Part shown: positions 1 to 6,505 of the stretch, piece by piece
Position numbering within the stretch: the first letter of the stretch is position 1
Layout: each line of letters opens with the position of its first letter
Origin: an uncultured Methanomethylovorans sp.
GTDB taxonomy: Archaea > Halobacteriota > Methanosarcinia > Methanosarcinales > Methanosarcinaceae
Direction: 5' to 3'
DNA length: 6,873 nt
Assembly (NCBI GenBank): GCA_937968035.1
Contig: CALBTS010000532.1
Span: forward strand, 1 to 6,873
Notes under the pieces: generated by a model
Database searches by the model: none
Told to the model about the DNA's origin: nothing
The model's input: the letters and a program-made list of their open reading frames with translations, nothing else
Translations under genes and position numbers: made by a program

Positions 1-566
1 TAGCTCGCTATCCGGAAGGGGCTATAATAGGTATCCTCGCGGCAGTTGGCCTGTACATGCTCTACCGTGGTTTCGGTGATACTGTCACCACTATGTGGAA
101 CAAGATAAAAGATGATTTTCACATGGGAAAACTGGTCGTTGTAACCCATTCTGCGGCATTACTGATAATTATCGTTTCCTTTGTACAGGGACTTGTCAGT
201 ATATGGCAATATTATACCCACGGGGGCATATGGTATCATGGATTGGTGCCACTGGTCACTGTGTTCATACACAGTTCTGTATGGTGGCTGGTATTAGCGG
301 CGATCATAATGAATTTCGGGCGTATGATGGATATGTACCTGCATGGAAAGTTTAGTTTAAGGCAGATATCGCCTTCTTTCTACGCTCTTTCGCTAGGACT
401 CCTGTTATGGGGAGCCACCACGTATATATTAGCCTTTAATCCTGTTATTGAAGGCGTTCAGCCTTCCGTAGTTTCAGGACTGCAATATTTCATTTATTCC
501 ATCGTCATAGCTATCATTATTGCTCTTGCAGGCATCAGGATAGCTGCCAGACCCGTCAAGGAGTGA
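1..566 (+). CDS. DUF373 family multi-pass membrane protein (5' end outside window)
   Basis: This is the 3' part of a gene that begins before the window. The frame is open from base 3, upstream of the first ATG at 57, and reads ARYPEGAIIG... before that ATG, so the ATG is internal. About 187 residues are visible. They form roughly five hydrophobic segments: the window edge to the LYRGF motif, then around GKLVVVTHSAALLIIIVSF, VPLVTVFIHSSVWWLVLAA, FYALSLGLLLWGATTYILAF and FIYSIVIAIIIALAGIRI. The protein ends with a short basic tail, RIAARPVKE. The 'RYPEGAIIG...LYRGF' pattern and the membrane layout match my memory of the archaeal DUF373 family, whose members are about 350-400 residues with a soluble N-terminal half and a membrane C-terminal half. 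The function of DUF373 is unknown. The stop lies four bases before the next gene, so the two are probably in one operon. The family call is from recognition, not a search. Confidence 0.75.
   Translation, partial: ARYPEGAIIGILAAVGLYMLYRGFGDTVTTMWNKIKDDFHMGKLVVVTHSAALLIIIVSFVQGLVSIWQYYTHGGIWYHGLVPLVTVFIHSSVWWLVLAAIIMNFGRMMDMYLHGKFSLRQISPSFYALSLGLLLWGATTYILAFNPVIEGVQPSVVSGLQYFIYSIVIAIIIALAGIRIAARPVKE
558..563 (+). promoter_or_regulatory. Ribosome binding site AAGGAG for the phosphorylase gene
   Basis: AAGGAG lies seven bases before the ATG at 571 and inside the last codons of the DUF373 gene. It fixes the start of the phosphorylase gene and suggests translation from a shared transcript. Confidence 0.7.
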
Positions 567-570
567 AAGG

Positions 571-1374
571 ATGTCTCTTAGCATACTGGATAAGGAATGT
601 ACATCCAATGTACATTTTTCCTTTGCTGTCATTGGAGGAGTGGGTTTTTCCCACCTTGATGACCGGTCACAGATCACAGTCAATACCGAATATGGTGCTG
701 TACAGGCATCCATAGCCAGGATGGCAGGTATTAACGTATTGTTCATCCCAAGACATACAGGGGACAGTGGCCATGTTCCACCTCATAGGATAAATTATCG
801 TGCCAATATCATGGCAATAAAGCAACTAGGGATCACGCGTGTGGTAGCTGTTAACTCTGTGGGTACGATACATGGCCATCCCATTGGAAGCATGGTACTG
901 CCATACGATTTTGTGGATTTCACTTGCATGCGCCCATCCACTTTCTTTGAAGATCAGACCGTACATGCAGACATGTCAGAGCCTTACTGTCCACAGCTTC
1001 GATCTCTGATAAGGTCCATCCTTAAAGAAAAAGGAGTTCAAACAGCTGATGTGATATATGCATGTACTGAAGGTCCGAGGTTCGAGACCAAGGCTGAGAT
1101 CCGCATGTTAAGTAGCTTTGCCGATGTTGTAGGTATGACGGGTCTGCCGGAAGTGGTACTTGCCAAAGAGATGCAGCTCTGTTATGCATCCTTATGCCTG
1201 GTAACAAATATGGCTTCTGGGATCGAAAGTGCCAGGCCTACAGCAACTGAGGTGCTGGATATACTTACTTCCAGAAAAGAATTCATTTTTGAGCTTTTAC
1301 ATTCCATTGCAGCACGCATGCCCATAGACCGGGAATGTATGTGCAATAATGCAATAGATAATGGTACTCTTTGA
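571..1374 (+). CDS. MTAP/PNP family phosphorylase, probably S-methyl-5'-thioinosine (6-oxopurine) phosphorylase
   Basis: The 267-aa cytosolic protein belongs to the family that splits purine nucleosides with phosphate, giving a free base and a (methylthio)ribose-1-phosphate. Visible family motifs are the glycine loop IGGVGF (21-26), RH at 61-62 followed by GHVPPHRINYRANI (67-80), TEGPRFET (166-173), and GMTGLPEVVLAKE (188-200). The base-recognition segment VTNMASG has Asn213. MTA phosphorylases usually have Asp here, while Asn is typical of 6-oxopurine enzymes such as methylthioinosine phosphorylase. In methanogens, methylthioadenosine is known to be deaminated to methylthioinosine before phosphorolysis, so the Asn fits that route. 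Two oddities: the usual Thr/Ser of the GGTG phosphate loop is Val24, and about 10-15 residues precede the glycine loop beyond the usual family start. The ATG at 571 has a good AAGGAG and no later start codon fits before the loop. A general purine nucleoside phosphorylase is the main alternative. Confidence 0.8.
   Translation: MSLSILDKECTSNVHFSFAVIGGVGFSHLDDRSQITVNTEYGAVQASIARMAGINVLFIPRHTGDSGHVPPHRINYRANIMAIKQLGITRVVAVNSVGTIHGHPIGSMVLPYDFVDFTCMRPSTFFEDQTVHADMSEPYCPQLRSLIRSILKEKGVQTADVIYACTEGPRFETKAEIRMLSSFADVVGMTGLPEVVLAKEMQLCYASLCLVTNMASGIESARPTATEVLDILTSRKEFIFELLHSIAARMPIDRECMCNNAIDNGTL
596..616 (+). repeat. Tandem copy of AATGTACAT inside the start of the phosphorylase gene
   Basis: AATGTACAT occurs at 596-604 and again at 607-615, two bases apart and followed by a T run. 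Because TGTACA is its own reverse complement, the pair also reads as an inverted repeat. It falls within codons 9-15 of the phosphorylase, in the non-conserved N-terminal extension. A regulatory role is unproven; chance is possible. Confidence 0.35.
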
Positions 1375-1384
1375 TCTGTTATTT

Positions 1385-2239
1385 TTATGCAATATCCTTG
1401 GATGTGTCGATCTGAACGCCATCGCATATCTTGAACTTGATCACTTCGGCTGTCGGCAGCATACCCCGCATCTTAGGAATAGCGAGTTTATTCACCATCT
1501 TATCAGCTCCCCTGTCAAGGGATATCTCAAAGATCACATCTGCAGCATTAAGGATCTCGTTCTCTATGTGTTCAGGATGACTCCCTTTCAGACCATAGAG
1601 ATATGTAAGAGCATCTGCTTCCTTGCTGACCTCGTATATGATGTGCATCATCCTCCTGAGCAGTCCCGGGTTCACACGCAGGTTCATGAAAAATGAGAAA
1701 TTGTCAAACACAAGGTTGATCTCTCCTCTTTGATCATCGTTCCTGATATTCTTTAAATTGTACTCCACGAACTCGAGCAGCTTAGTGTCCGCATAGTCAT
1801 TACCGACAATATCTGCCATTTCACCTGAAGATGTCAGGTAATATTCACTATAAACATCGATAAAAGTTATGTTCTTTATATCAAAGTTAAGGTTCACTAT
1901 GTCCCTGAGTAAATATTTAGGTCTGCGGCTAGTAGTGAAATAATAAGTCTTTCTTGATTGAGTGAACTGGTAGAGAAATATTTCTGCCATACAGGAAGGA
2001 TCTGCTGAAACATAGGTCAGCGAACCGCAAGGCAGTCCTCCTCCTATACTCCTGTCAAGGACGGAAATACCTGTGCTTAATATGCTAAGATGCGGGATAG
2101 TCTCTGGACCTGGCACATTTTCCTGGGGTATATTCTCCCGGATAGTATCATAAAGATTATGTGCATCATTTTCAGTACACGATGCTTGTTCTCCAGTGAC
2201 AGGTTGCTGTATTCCTGCAGACTTGAACGGTCCCAGCAT
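1385..2239 (-). CDS. RAD55/KaiC-like RecA-superfamily protein with degenerate Walker A (HTR-like)
   Basis: The 284-aa protein has the frame of the archaeal RAD55/KaiC-like ATPases. After about 50 non-conserved residues it reads TGISVLDRSIGGGLPCGSLT (56-75), the classic lead-in to the P-loop. The loop itself is eroded: the position of GxxGxGKT holds ADPSCMAE (79-86), with no Gly-Lys-Thr. A Walker B-like strand, INLVFDNFSFF (174-184), keeps Asp179. The end, IPKMRGMLPTAEVIKFKICDG (254-274), matches the usual C-terminal strand region. ATP hydrolysis therefore looks unlikely, and a binding or signalling role is more plausible. Related haloarchaeal and Methanosarcina proteins are often labelled 'HTR-like'. 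The ATG at 2239 has GAGGG eight bases upstream and a TATA-like block at about 2280-2294. The gene converges on the phosphorylase gene across 10 bases and diverges from the helicase gene. Its partner and function are unknown. Confidence 0.72.
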   Translation of the reverse strand: MLGPFKSAGIQQPVTGEQASCTENDAHNLYDTIRENIPQENVPGPETIPHLSILSTGISVLDRSIGGGLPCGSLTYVSADPSCMAEIFLYQFTQSRKTYYFTTSRRPKYLLRDIVNLNFDIKNITFIDVYSEYYLTSSGEMADIVGNDYADTKLLEFVEYNLKNIRNDDQRGEINLVFDNFSFFMNLRVNPGLLRRMMHIIYEVSKEADALTYLYGLKGSHPEHIENEILNAADVIFEISLDRGADKMVNKLAIPKMRGMLPTAEVIKFKICDGVQIDTSKDIA

Positions 2240-2294
2240 GAAACTTTCCCTCTTGAAATGAGATATATCTACACTAAAATATTATATTTTTATT
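2240..2294 (-). promoter_or_regulatory. Promoter and ribosome binding site of the RAD55-like gene
   Basis: Read on the minus strand, the block at about 2294-2280 (AAATAAAAATATAAT) is TATA-like. An archaeal start of transcription about 25 bases downstream would fall near 2260, leaving a leader of roughly 20 bases. That leader contains GAGGG (2252-2248), eight bases before the ATG at 2239. The spacing is consistent, but the promoter is read by eye only. Confidence 0.45.
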
Positions 2295-2349
2295 TCTATC
2301 TATTGGTTGTAATACATATAATGTTTTCCAGACAATGACAAGCATACAT

Positions 2350-2382
2350 TACTTATACCTTCTCTCCAATTCAGCTGCATAA
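2350..2382 (+). promoter_or_regulatory. TATA-like element of the helicase gene, consistent with a leaderless transcript
   Basis: ACTTATACC (2351-2359) is centred about 27 bases before the ATG at 2382, which is the usual archaeal distance from TATA box to transcription start. No Shine-Dalgarno-like sequence is visible in the bases before this ATG (CCAATTCAGCTGCATA). Both facts suggest that transcription starts at or within a base or two of the start codon. An alternative TATA-like string, TACATATAATG, lies at about 2293-2303 and would give a longer leader. Confidence 0.4.
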
Positions 2383-4859
2383 TGAGCTTATGGATCCTTA
2401 TAAACCCCGAAAGTACTAAATTATTGGTATTGGTCATAAAAGGGGGCAGGAAATTGCCACTTTTCACCGGGGAACTGATCCTTAATAAAACCCCGGCAGG
2501 TTCAAGGCCGCACAAGTTCAGAATGCTAAGGGATGGCAAGGAAGAATACCTGACACCTGCAGAGTTCATAGATCTGCTACGTATGTCCGATCGCATCATG
2601 ATCGCAAAAGGCGGGAACGAAGCCACTACTGCAGCTTTTATGGATATGCTGAAAGGTTTCCAGCTTGATGGGGAATTAGTCAATGCCTGTCGTTTTTGTC
2701 TGCTTAAACGCCGTTTCAATTTTCTGAACAGGCGGTCAATAAGATATCATTCAGAGAAGATATGCGAGGAATGCGCCAAAGAAGAGCTGGCCAGGGTCCT
2801 TAATGCTCCTTATTGTCATTATAGCGACGAGGCGAAAAAGCGCATCGAAGAGATGCTTTTACAGACAAGGGACCTCGACCGGACTGTAGGTACATTGGAC
2901 CCTGAAGGTCTTGACCAGGAACTTACAAGGTTTGATACTGTCCAGGCTTCCCTTGATGCCAGGACAATGAGAATAGCAGATCTGCCCATATCAAAAAATT
3001 TTAAAGACATCCTATTGCAAAAATCCGACGAACTGCTGCCGGTACAGGCTAAAGCCGTTGATGCAGGCCTTTTCAAAGGAAAGCACCAGCTTGTAACTTC
3101 TGTTACAGCTACCGGGAAAACCCTTATAGGCGAACTTGCAGGCATCGAGAACATACTGCGCAAAAAAGGAAAAATGTTGTATCTTGTCCCTCTGGTGGCG
3201 CTTGCAAATCAGAAGTATGACCAGTTCACGGATAAGTACGGATCGTTGGGTATCACAACTTCTATACGTATAGGAAGTGCACGCATTCGTACCTCTTCTA
3301 CTCTGAAGATGCGCAGAGCTCTTGATTCAAACATAATCGTAGGAACATATGAAGGCATTGATTTCATTTTGAGGTCGGGGGATGCTGACCTGCTGGGTAA
3401 GATCGGCACCGTGGTCATAGACGAGGTGCACACACTTGAAGACAGTGAACGAGGACACAGGGTCGATGGTGTCATAGGGAGACTGAAATATATTGCTCCG
3501 GCTGCACAGTTCATATACCTTTCCGCCACTGTTGCCGAACCGCTTGCGCTGGCACAAAAACTGAACGCTACATTGGTAGAGTACGAATATCGGCCTGTTC
3601 CTATTGAACGTCATCTTATTTTCTGCGAGGAACATGATAAGCTCAAGCTTATGACCCGCCTGGTAAGAGAAGAGTTTGCCAGGACGTCCACAAAAGGCCA
3701 CAGAGGGCAAACGATCATTTTCACCAATTCCAGACGCAATTGCCACAGCATATCAGAAGCATTGCCAATGGTCTCTGCGCCTTATCATGCAGGTCTTACC
3801 CAGTTCGTGCGTAAATCCGTAGAAGAGCGTTTTCTTAAAGGGAAATTGCCAGTGGTGGTAACAACTGCTGCCCTTGCAGCAGGCGTGGATTTCCCTGCGT
3901 CACAGGTGATATTCGAATCCCTTGCCATGGGAATAGAATGGATCAACATGCAAGAGTTCATGCAAATGCTGGGACGTGCCGGCCGGCCTGATTATCATGA
4001 CCGGGGTATCGTGGTACTGCTGGCAACGCCGAACAAGCGCTATTCCAGTGAGCAGACCGAGACCGAAGATGCTGTTGCGATAAAATTGCTAAAAGGCAAG
4101 ATGATGCCATCTTCATTGGATTATGGTGAAGATGAACAGATGGAAGAGATACTGGCATCAGCAGCTGTTACCTCTTCAAAGAAAGATCTGACAGCCATCC
4201 ATAAACGGATGCTGGGTACTTTTGAGCTCACAAAACTTGTTACCAGGCTGGTACACTACAAGTTCCTTGAAAAAAGGGAGGACAATATCTCCCTTACACC
4301 TTTCGGCCAGATAGCTGCAGGTCATTTCCTGTCAGTGTCTTCAGCGTTCCTTATACGGGACGCGGTGCTTAAGGGGATGGGGCCGCTTGAGATCGTAACG
4401 AACCTGGAGTTCTTTGATGGTGTCTACTTCAAGTATGCTGCACAGATATCCACAGCTCTGGACATCAATGTCCCTTCCCGTGTTTTCCAGGGTGCTTCCC
4501 TTGATATAATATTCGAGGGCGACAATATCTCTCAGCTTGACCAGAACATACAGGACCAGCTCTTTGAATTTGCAGCGGCTTTCCTTACCTGCAAATGCAA
4601 GGACTCCCCATATTGCGGATGTGCAGAACGTCGTTTTTCTGCAAAGATCGTGGAGATCCGCATGGAAGGCTATGATCCTGCGGGTATTGTACATAAAATG
4701 GAAGACATGTACGGTGTGACCGCTTATCCGGGCGATATACTGGGCTATCTTGACAATGTAGTACGTAATCTGGATGCAGTAGAAAAGATCGCAAGGGTTT
4801 ATTCTAAAAAAGATATAGCGAATGCTGCCAGGGAAATGAAAAAGCAGGTAGAGGGCTAA
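2382..4859 (+). CDS. Ski2-like superfamily 2 DEAD/DEAH helicase with N- and C-terminal cysteine clusters (DUF5814 type)
   Basis: The 825-aa protein has a complete superfamily 2 core. In order: a Q-motif-like LLPVQAKAV (218-226), Walker A TATGKT (242-247), Ia LYLVPLVALANQ (266-277), Ib VGTYEGIDFI (320-329), DEVH (347-350), SAT (381-383), IIFTNS (445-450), motif V TTAALAAGVDFP (494-505) and motif VI QMLGRAGRPD (528-537). The DEVH box and the QMLGRAGRP form place it near the Ski2/Hel308 group of 3'-5' helicases. Unlike Hel308 it has about 215 residues before the core, with a four-cysteine cluster CRFC...CEEC (Cys103, 106, 128, 131). Its C-terminal part holds a second cluster CKCKDSPYCGC (Cys737, 739, 745, 747). 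I recall this arrangement from archaeal DUF5814 helicases. The N-terminal zinc-finger module also recalls euryarchaeal ASH-Ski2, an RNA helicase that works with aRNase J, so an RNA-decay role is a reasonable inference. All catalytic motifs look intact. A DNA-repair role cannot be excluded from sequence alone. Confidence 0.9.
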   Translation: MSLWILINPESTKLLVLVIKGGRKLPLFTGELILNKTPAGSRPHKFRMLRDGKEEYLTPAEFIDLLRMSDRIMIAKGGNEATTAAFMDMLKGFQLDGELVNACRFCLLKRRFNFLNRRSIRYHSEKICEECAKEELARVLNAPYCHYSDEAKKRIEEMLLQTRDLDRTVGTLDPEGLDQELTRFDTVQASLDARTMRIADLPISKNFKDILLQKSDELLPVQAKAVDAGLFKGKHQLVTSVTATGKTLIGELAGIENILRKKGKMLYLVPLVALANQKYDQFTDKYGSLGITTSIRIGSARIRTSSTLKMRRALDSNIIVGTYEGIDFILRSGDADLLGKIGTVVIDEVHTLEDSERGHRVDGVIGRLKYIAPAAQFIYLSATVAEPLALAQKLNATLVEYEYRPVPIERHLIFCEEHDKLKLMTRLVREEFARTSTKGHRGQTIIFTNSRRNCHSISEALPMVSAPYHAGLTQFVRKSVEERFLKGKLPVVVTTAALAAGVDFPASQVIFESLAMGIEWINMQEFMQMLGRAGRPDYHDRGIVVLLATPNKRYSSEQTETEDAVAIKLLKGKMMPSSLDYGEDEQMEEILASAAVTSSKKDLTAIHKRMLGTFELTKLVTRLVHYKFLEKREDNISLTPFGQIAAGHFLSVSSAFLIRDAVLKGMGPLEIVTNLEFFDGVYFKYAAQISTALDINVPSRVFQGASLDIIFEGDNISQLDQNIQDQLFEFAAAFLTCKCKDSPYCGCAERRFSAKIVEIRMEGYDPAGIVHKMEDMYGVTAYPGDILGYLDNVVRNLDAVEKIARVYSKKDIANAAREMKKQVEG

Positions 4860-4865
4860 CCTGCA

Positions 4866-5975
4866 TCAGATGATATGCAAATGCAGCAGCAGGGCAAGAA
4901 GTATCAGTATGGCACCTGTGAAAAGCCTGATCTCCACACGCTTGTTTTCCTTGAGCTCTGTAATGGTCTCCGGTTTCATGCCATAGCCAAGTAATATGCC
5001 CAGAACGATGATCGGAAAGATCACACCTAGATTATATACCGCAAGGTAAAAAGCTCCGCGAGCAAGATCAGTTCTGCCTACCAACATATCAAGTATTGAA
5101 AAATATATAGCTCCCACACAGGGCGCTTTTACAAGAGAGAAAAGCCCTCCTGAAGCAAAGGATAAAAACAGCACATTGCTCTTAGATGTTCTTTCAAGCA
5201 GCCTGACCATGGCTTTAGGAGTGTGGAAAGTTGATCTGGAATATTTCCTCAGGTGATAGGCATCATAAATGTGCCAGCATCCCAGTATGAAGATGAGAAA
5301 GACCATTGCGGTTGTGATCGTACTTTTAAGGGAAGGCAGTATGTGCACTGTTCCCAGGATGCTCAGGCCTACTATCATATACGTAATGAAGATACCGCTG
5401 GAAAAACCAACTATCATCTTCAATATCTCTTTTTTGCTTCCGGATGACAGTATCAGTGTGGCCAGAAAGGCCATGACTGCCAGGATGCAGGGGTTGAAAC
5501 CAGCAAGGAGGCCTGCAACGAAAACTAAATAAAATGAAAGTCCTCTGCCAGCTTCGTTCTCTTCTATAATGGATATATTTCTCTTTTCTTCCGATCCGGT
5601 AACAATAGCTTGTGTGAGCAGGTCTTTAAGAAGTGTTATATTCCCCTGATAATCTTTGTATGTTATCACTGTTCGCTTGTCCACAACCACGGCAGGAACT
5701 ACAGATATGCCATATCCGCGGGCAAGGTCATAGGAGGAAATGATCTCGTGGGATGTGAGGTTGCTTCCATAACTATTTGTGACCTCCTCGATCACGGGTA
5801 ATGCCTGCTGGCATTTCAGGCAGCCTTCCTCATAAAAATAGTCAACTTCAATAGCAGATGTAACATTTTGAGCACAGAGGACTACATTCACAGCTGACAG
5901 TAATAAAAAAAGGGCAAAAGCAGCCAGCAATGCCTGCCTAATGACATGCTGTGGACGCGCAGGTAGATGCATCAT
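4866..5975 (-). CDS. Secreted thioredoxin domain fused to CcdA/DsbD-type membrane electron carrier
   Basis: Taking the ATG at 5975 gives 369 aa. Residues 12-34 form a hydrophobic signal or anchor after a short Arg/His-containing N-terminus. A thioredoxin-like domain follows, with VDYFYEEGCLKCQ (44-56, active-site pair Cys52/Cys55) and a cis-proline-type VVP (92-94). The membrane part has about six helices with the two CcdA cysteines in GFNPCIL (Cys163) and KAPCVG (Cys286), plus the typical YNLGVIFPIIVLGILLGYG (314-332). CcdA/DsbD proteins pass electrons from cytoplasmic thioredoxin across the membrane. The fused outer domain should be the acceptor that then reduces extracytoplasmic disulfides or apocytochromes. 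The frame stays open to an ATG at 6038, but that start would put about 35 extra hydrophilic residues before the signal and overlap the upstream gene by 101 bases. ATGs at 5975 or 5972 fit the signal better; neither has a strong ribosome site, so coupling to the upstream gene is likely. It converges on the helicase gene across 6 bases. Confidence 0.85.
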   Translation of the reverse strand: MMHLPARPQHVIRQALLAAFALFLLLSAVNVVLCAQNVTSAIEVDYFYEEGCLKCQQALPVIEEVTNSYGSNLTSHEIISSYDLARGYGISVVPAVVVDKRTVITYKDYQGNITLLKDLLTQAIVTGSEEKRNISIIEENEAGRGLSFYLVFVAGLLAGFNPCILAVMAFLATLILSSGSKKEILKMIVGFSSGIFITYMIVGLSILGTVHILPSLKSTITTAMVFLIFILGCWHIYDAYHLRKYSRSTFHTPKAMVRLLERTSKSNVLFLSFASGGLFSLVKAPCVGAIYFSILDMLVGRTDLARGAFYLAVYNLGVIFPIIVLGILLGYGMKPETITELKENKRVEIRLFTGAILILLALLLHLHII

Positions 5976-6387
5976 ATGAGGTTTCCAGGACTTTCTTGGT
6001 CGAAATGTTGAAGACTTCTCCGGAATCTGTGGAAACATAACCTTCTATGACATAGATAGGCTTTATACCGGCACATGCACAGGTCCTTTCCATGACCTGC
6101 ACCTTCCATATGTCTTCTTCAGGCATTATGAGCATACCGTACATATCGGGTATATTTCCATTTACGATGGTCGTTCTGTTGACCCTCCAGTCCTGCACAT
6201 GGAAATAGGTCCTGTAGTATGTGGAAGCATTACTGTCGTTCATCACTATCCTGTGGGCTTGCAGTGAACTGACATCGTATTCCTTTTCAGGCTGTGGAGG
6301 GTACTGAAGAACCAGTATACTGACCCCGACGAGCGTAATGATGAATGCTGCCACAGCGATCATGGCAGGTATTTGTGAGCTTTTCAT
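5938..6387 (-). CDS. Membrane-anchored extracytoplasmic cysteine protein of unknown function
   Basis: The 149-aa protein is not one I recognise. After MKSSQ it has one hydrophobic helix (about 6-28, ending in SILVLQ) followed by a proline-rich linker, PPQPEKEY, so it should be anchored with its body outside the cell. The body has several potential N-glycosylation sites (for example NAS 53-55, NRT 70-72 and NIS 127-129). It has four cysteines: a CxC pair in ERTCACAG (103, 105) and two in the last residues, CASTACH (143, 148, with His149 last). Cx4CH is a variant heme-c attachment motif, and CxC pairs can bind metal or form redox disulfides, but neither role is shown. The stop lies 35 bases inside the start of the CcdA fusion gene, so the two are co-transcribed and probably translationally coupled. 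That makes the protein a candidate client or partner of the redox carrier. The ATG at 6387 has AGGT seven bases upstream, a weak but reasonable ribosome site. Confidence 0.75.
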   Translation of the reverse strand: MKSSQIPAMIAVAAFIITLVGVSILVLQYPPQPEKEYDVSSLQAHRIVMNDSNASTYYRTYFHVQDWRVNRTTIVNGNIPDMYGMLIMPEEDIWKVQVMERTCACAGIKPIYVIEGYVSTDSGEVFNISTKKVLETSYDASTCASTACH

Positions 6388-6505
6388 AGTTCTAACCTGA
6401 GTGTATTCTTTAATAACTTTTTGTTCTGTAACAGATGTGTTAATGTTCCCACTACTTATTTAAGTGATGTTAGCCCAATACGTGACAGTAACTGGAGTAG
6501 TGAAA
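6388..6505. promoter_or_regulatory. Divergent promoter region between the cysteine-protein operon and the DUF3467 gene
   Basis: On the plus strand CTTATTTAAG (6455-6464) is TATA-like and would place transcription start near 6485, leaving a leader of about 20 bases that contains GGAG (6494-6497). On the minus strand TTATTAAAG (6416-6408) is a possible TATA for the cysteine-protein gene, though it lies close to that start. The reverse of the 6455-6464 element (CTTAAATAAG) is an alternative with a leader near 45 bases. The assignment of elements to genes is by eye. Confidence 0.4.

Noticed and set aside
1361..1696. Plus-strand open frame of 111 codons past the phosphorylase stop
   Set aside because: It is antisense to the conserved C-terminal half of the RAD55-like gene and has no ribosome site or recognisable motif.
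2300..2719. Minus-strand open frame of 139 codons across the helicase start
   Set aside because: It lies opposite the conserved N-terminal part of the helicase, including the region before the zinc cluster, and its translation is Ser/Arg-rich with no recognisable motif. It looks like a shadow of the real gene.
3209..3746. Minus-strand open frames opposite the helicase core
   Set aside because: They run antisense to helicase motifs from Ia to IV and show no domain, promoter or ribosome site.
4277..4532. Short repeated string GACAATATCTC in the helicase gene (about 4281 and 4520)
   Set aside because: Both copies encode the similar local peptide DNIS in the same gene. The match is short and is best explained by shared codons, not a functional repeat.
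5253..5532. Plus-strand open frames opposite the CcdA membrane region
   Set aside because: They are antisense to well-conserved membrane helices, including the first CcdA cysteine, and have no recognisable product.
5976..6038. Longer N-terminus for the CcdA fusion starting at the ATG at 6038
   Set aside because: It adds a hydrophilic, proline- and lysine-rich stretch before the signal segment and extends the overlap with the upstream gene to about 100 bases. The purine-rich AGAAGG is only two bases from that ATG, too close to act well.
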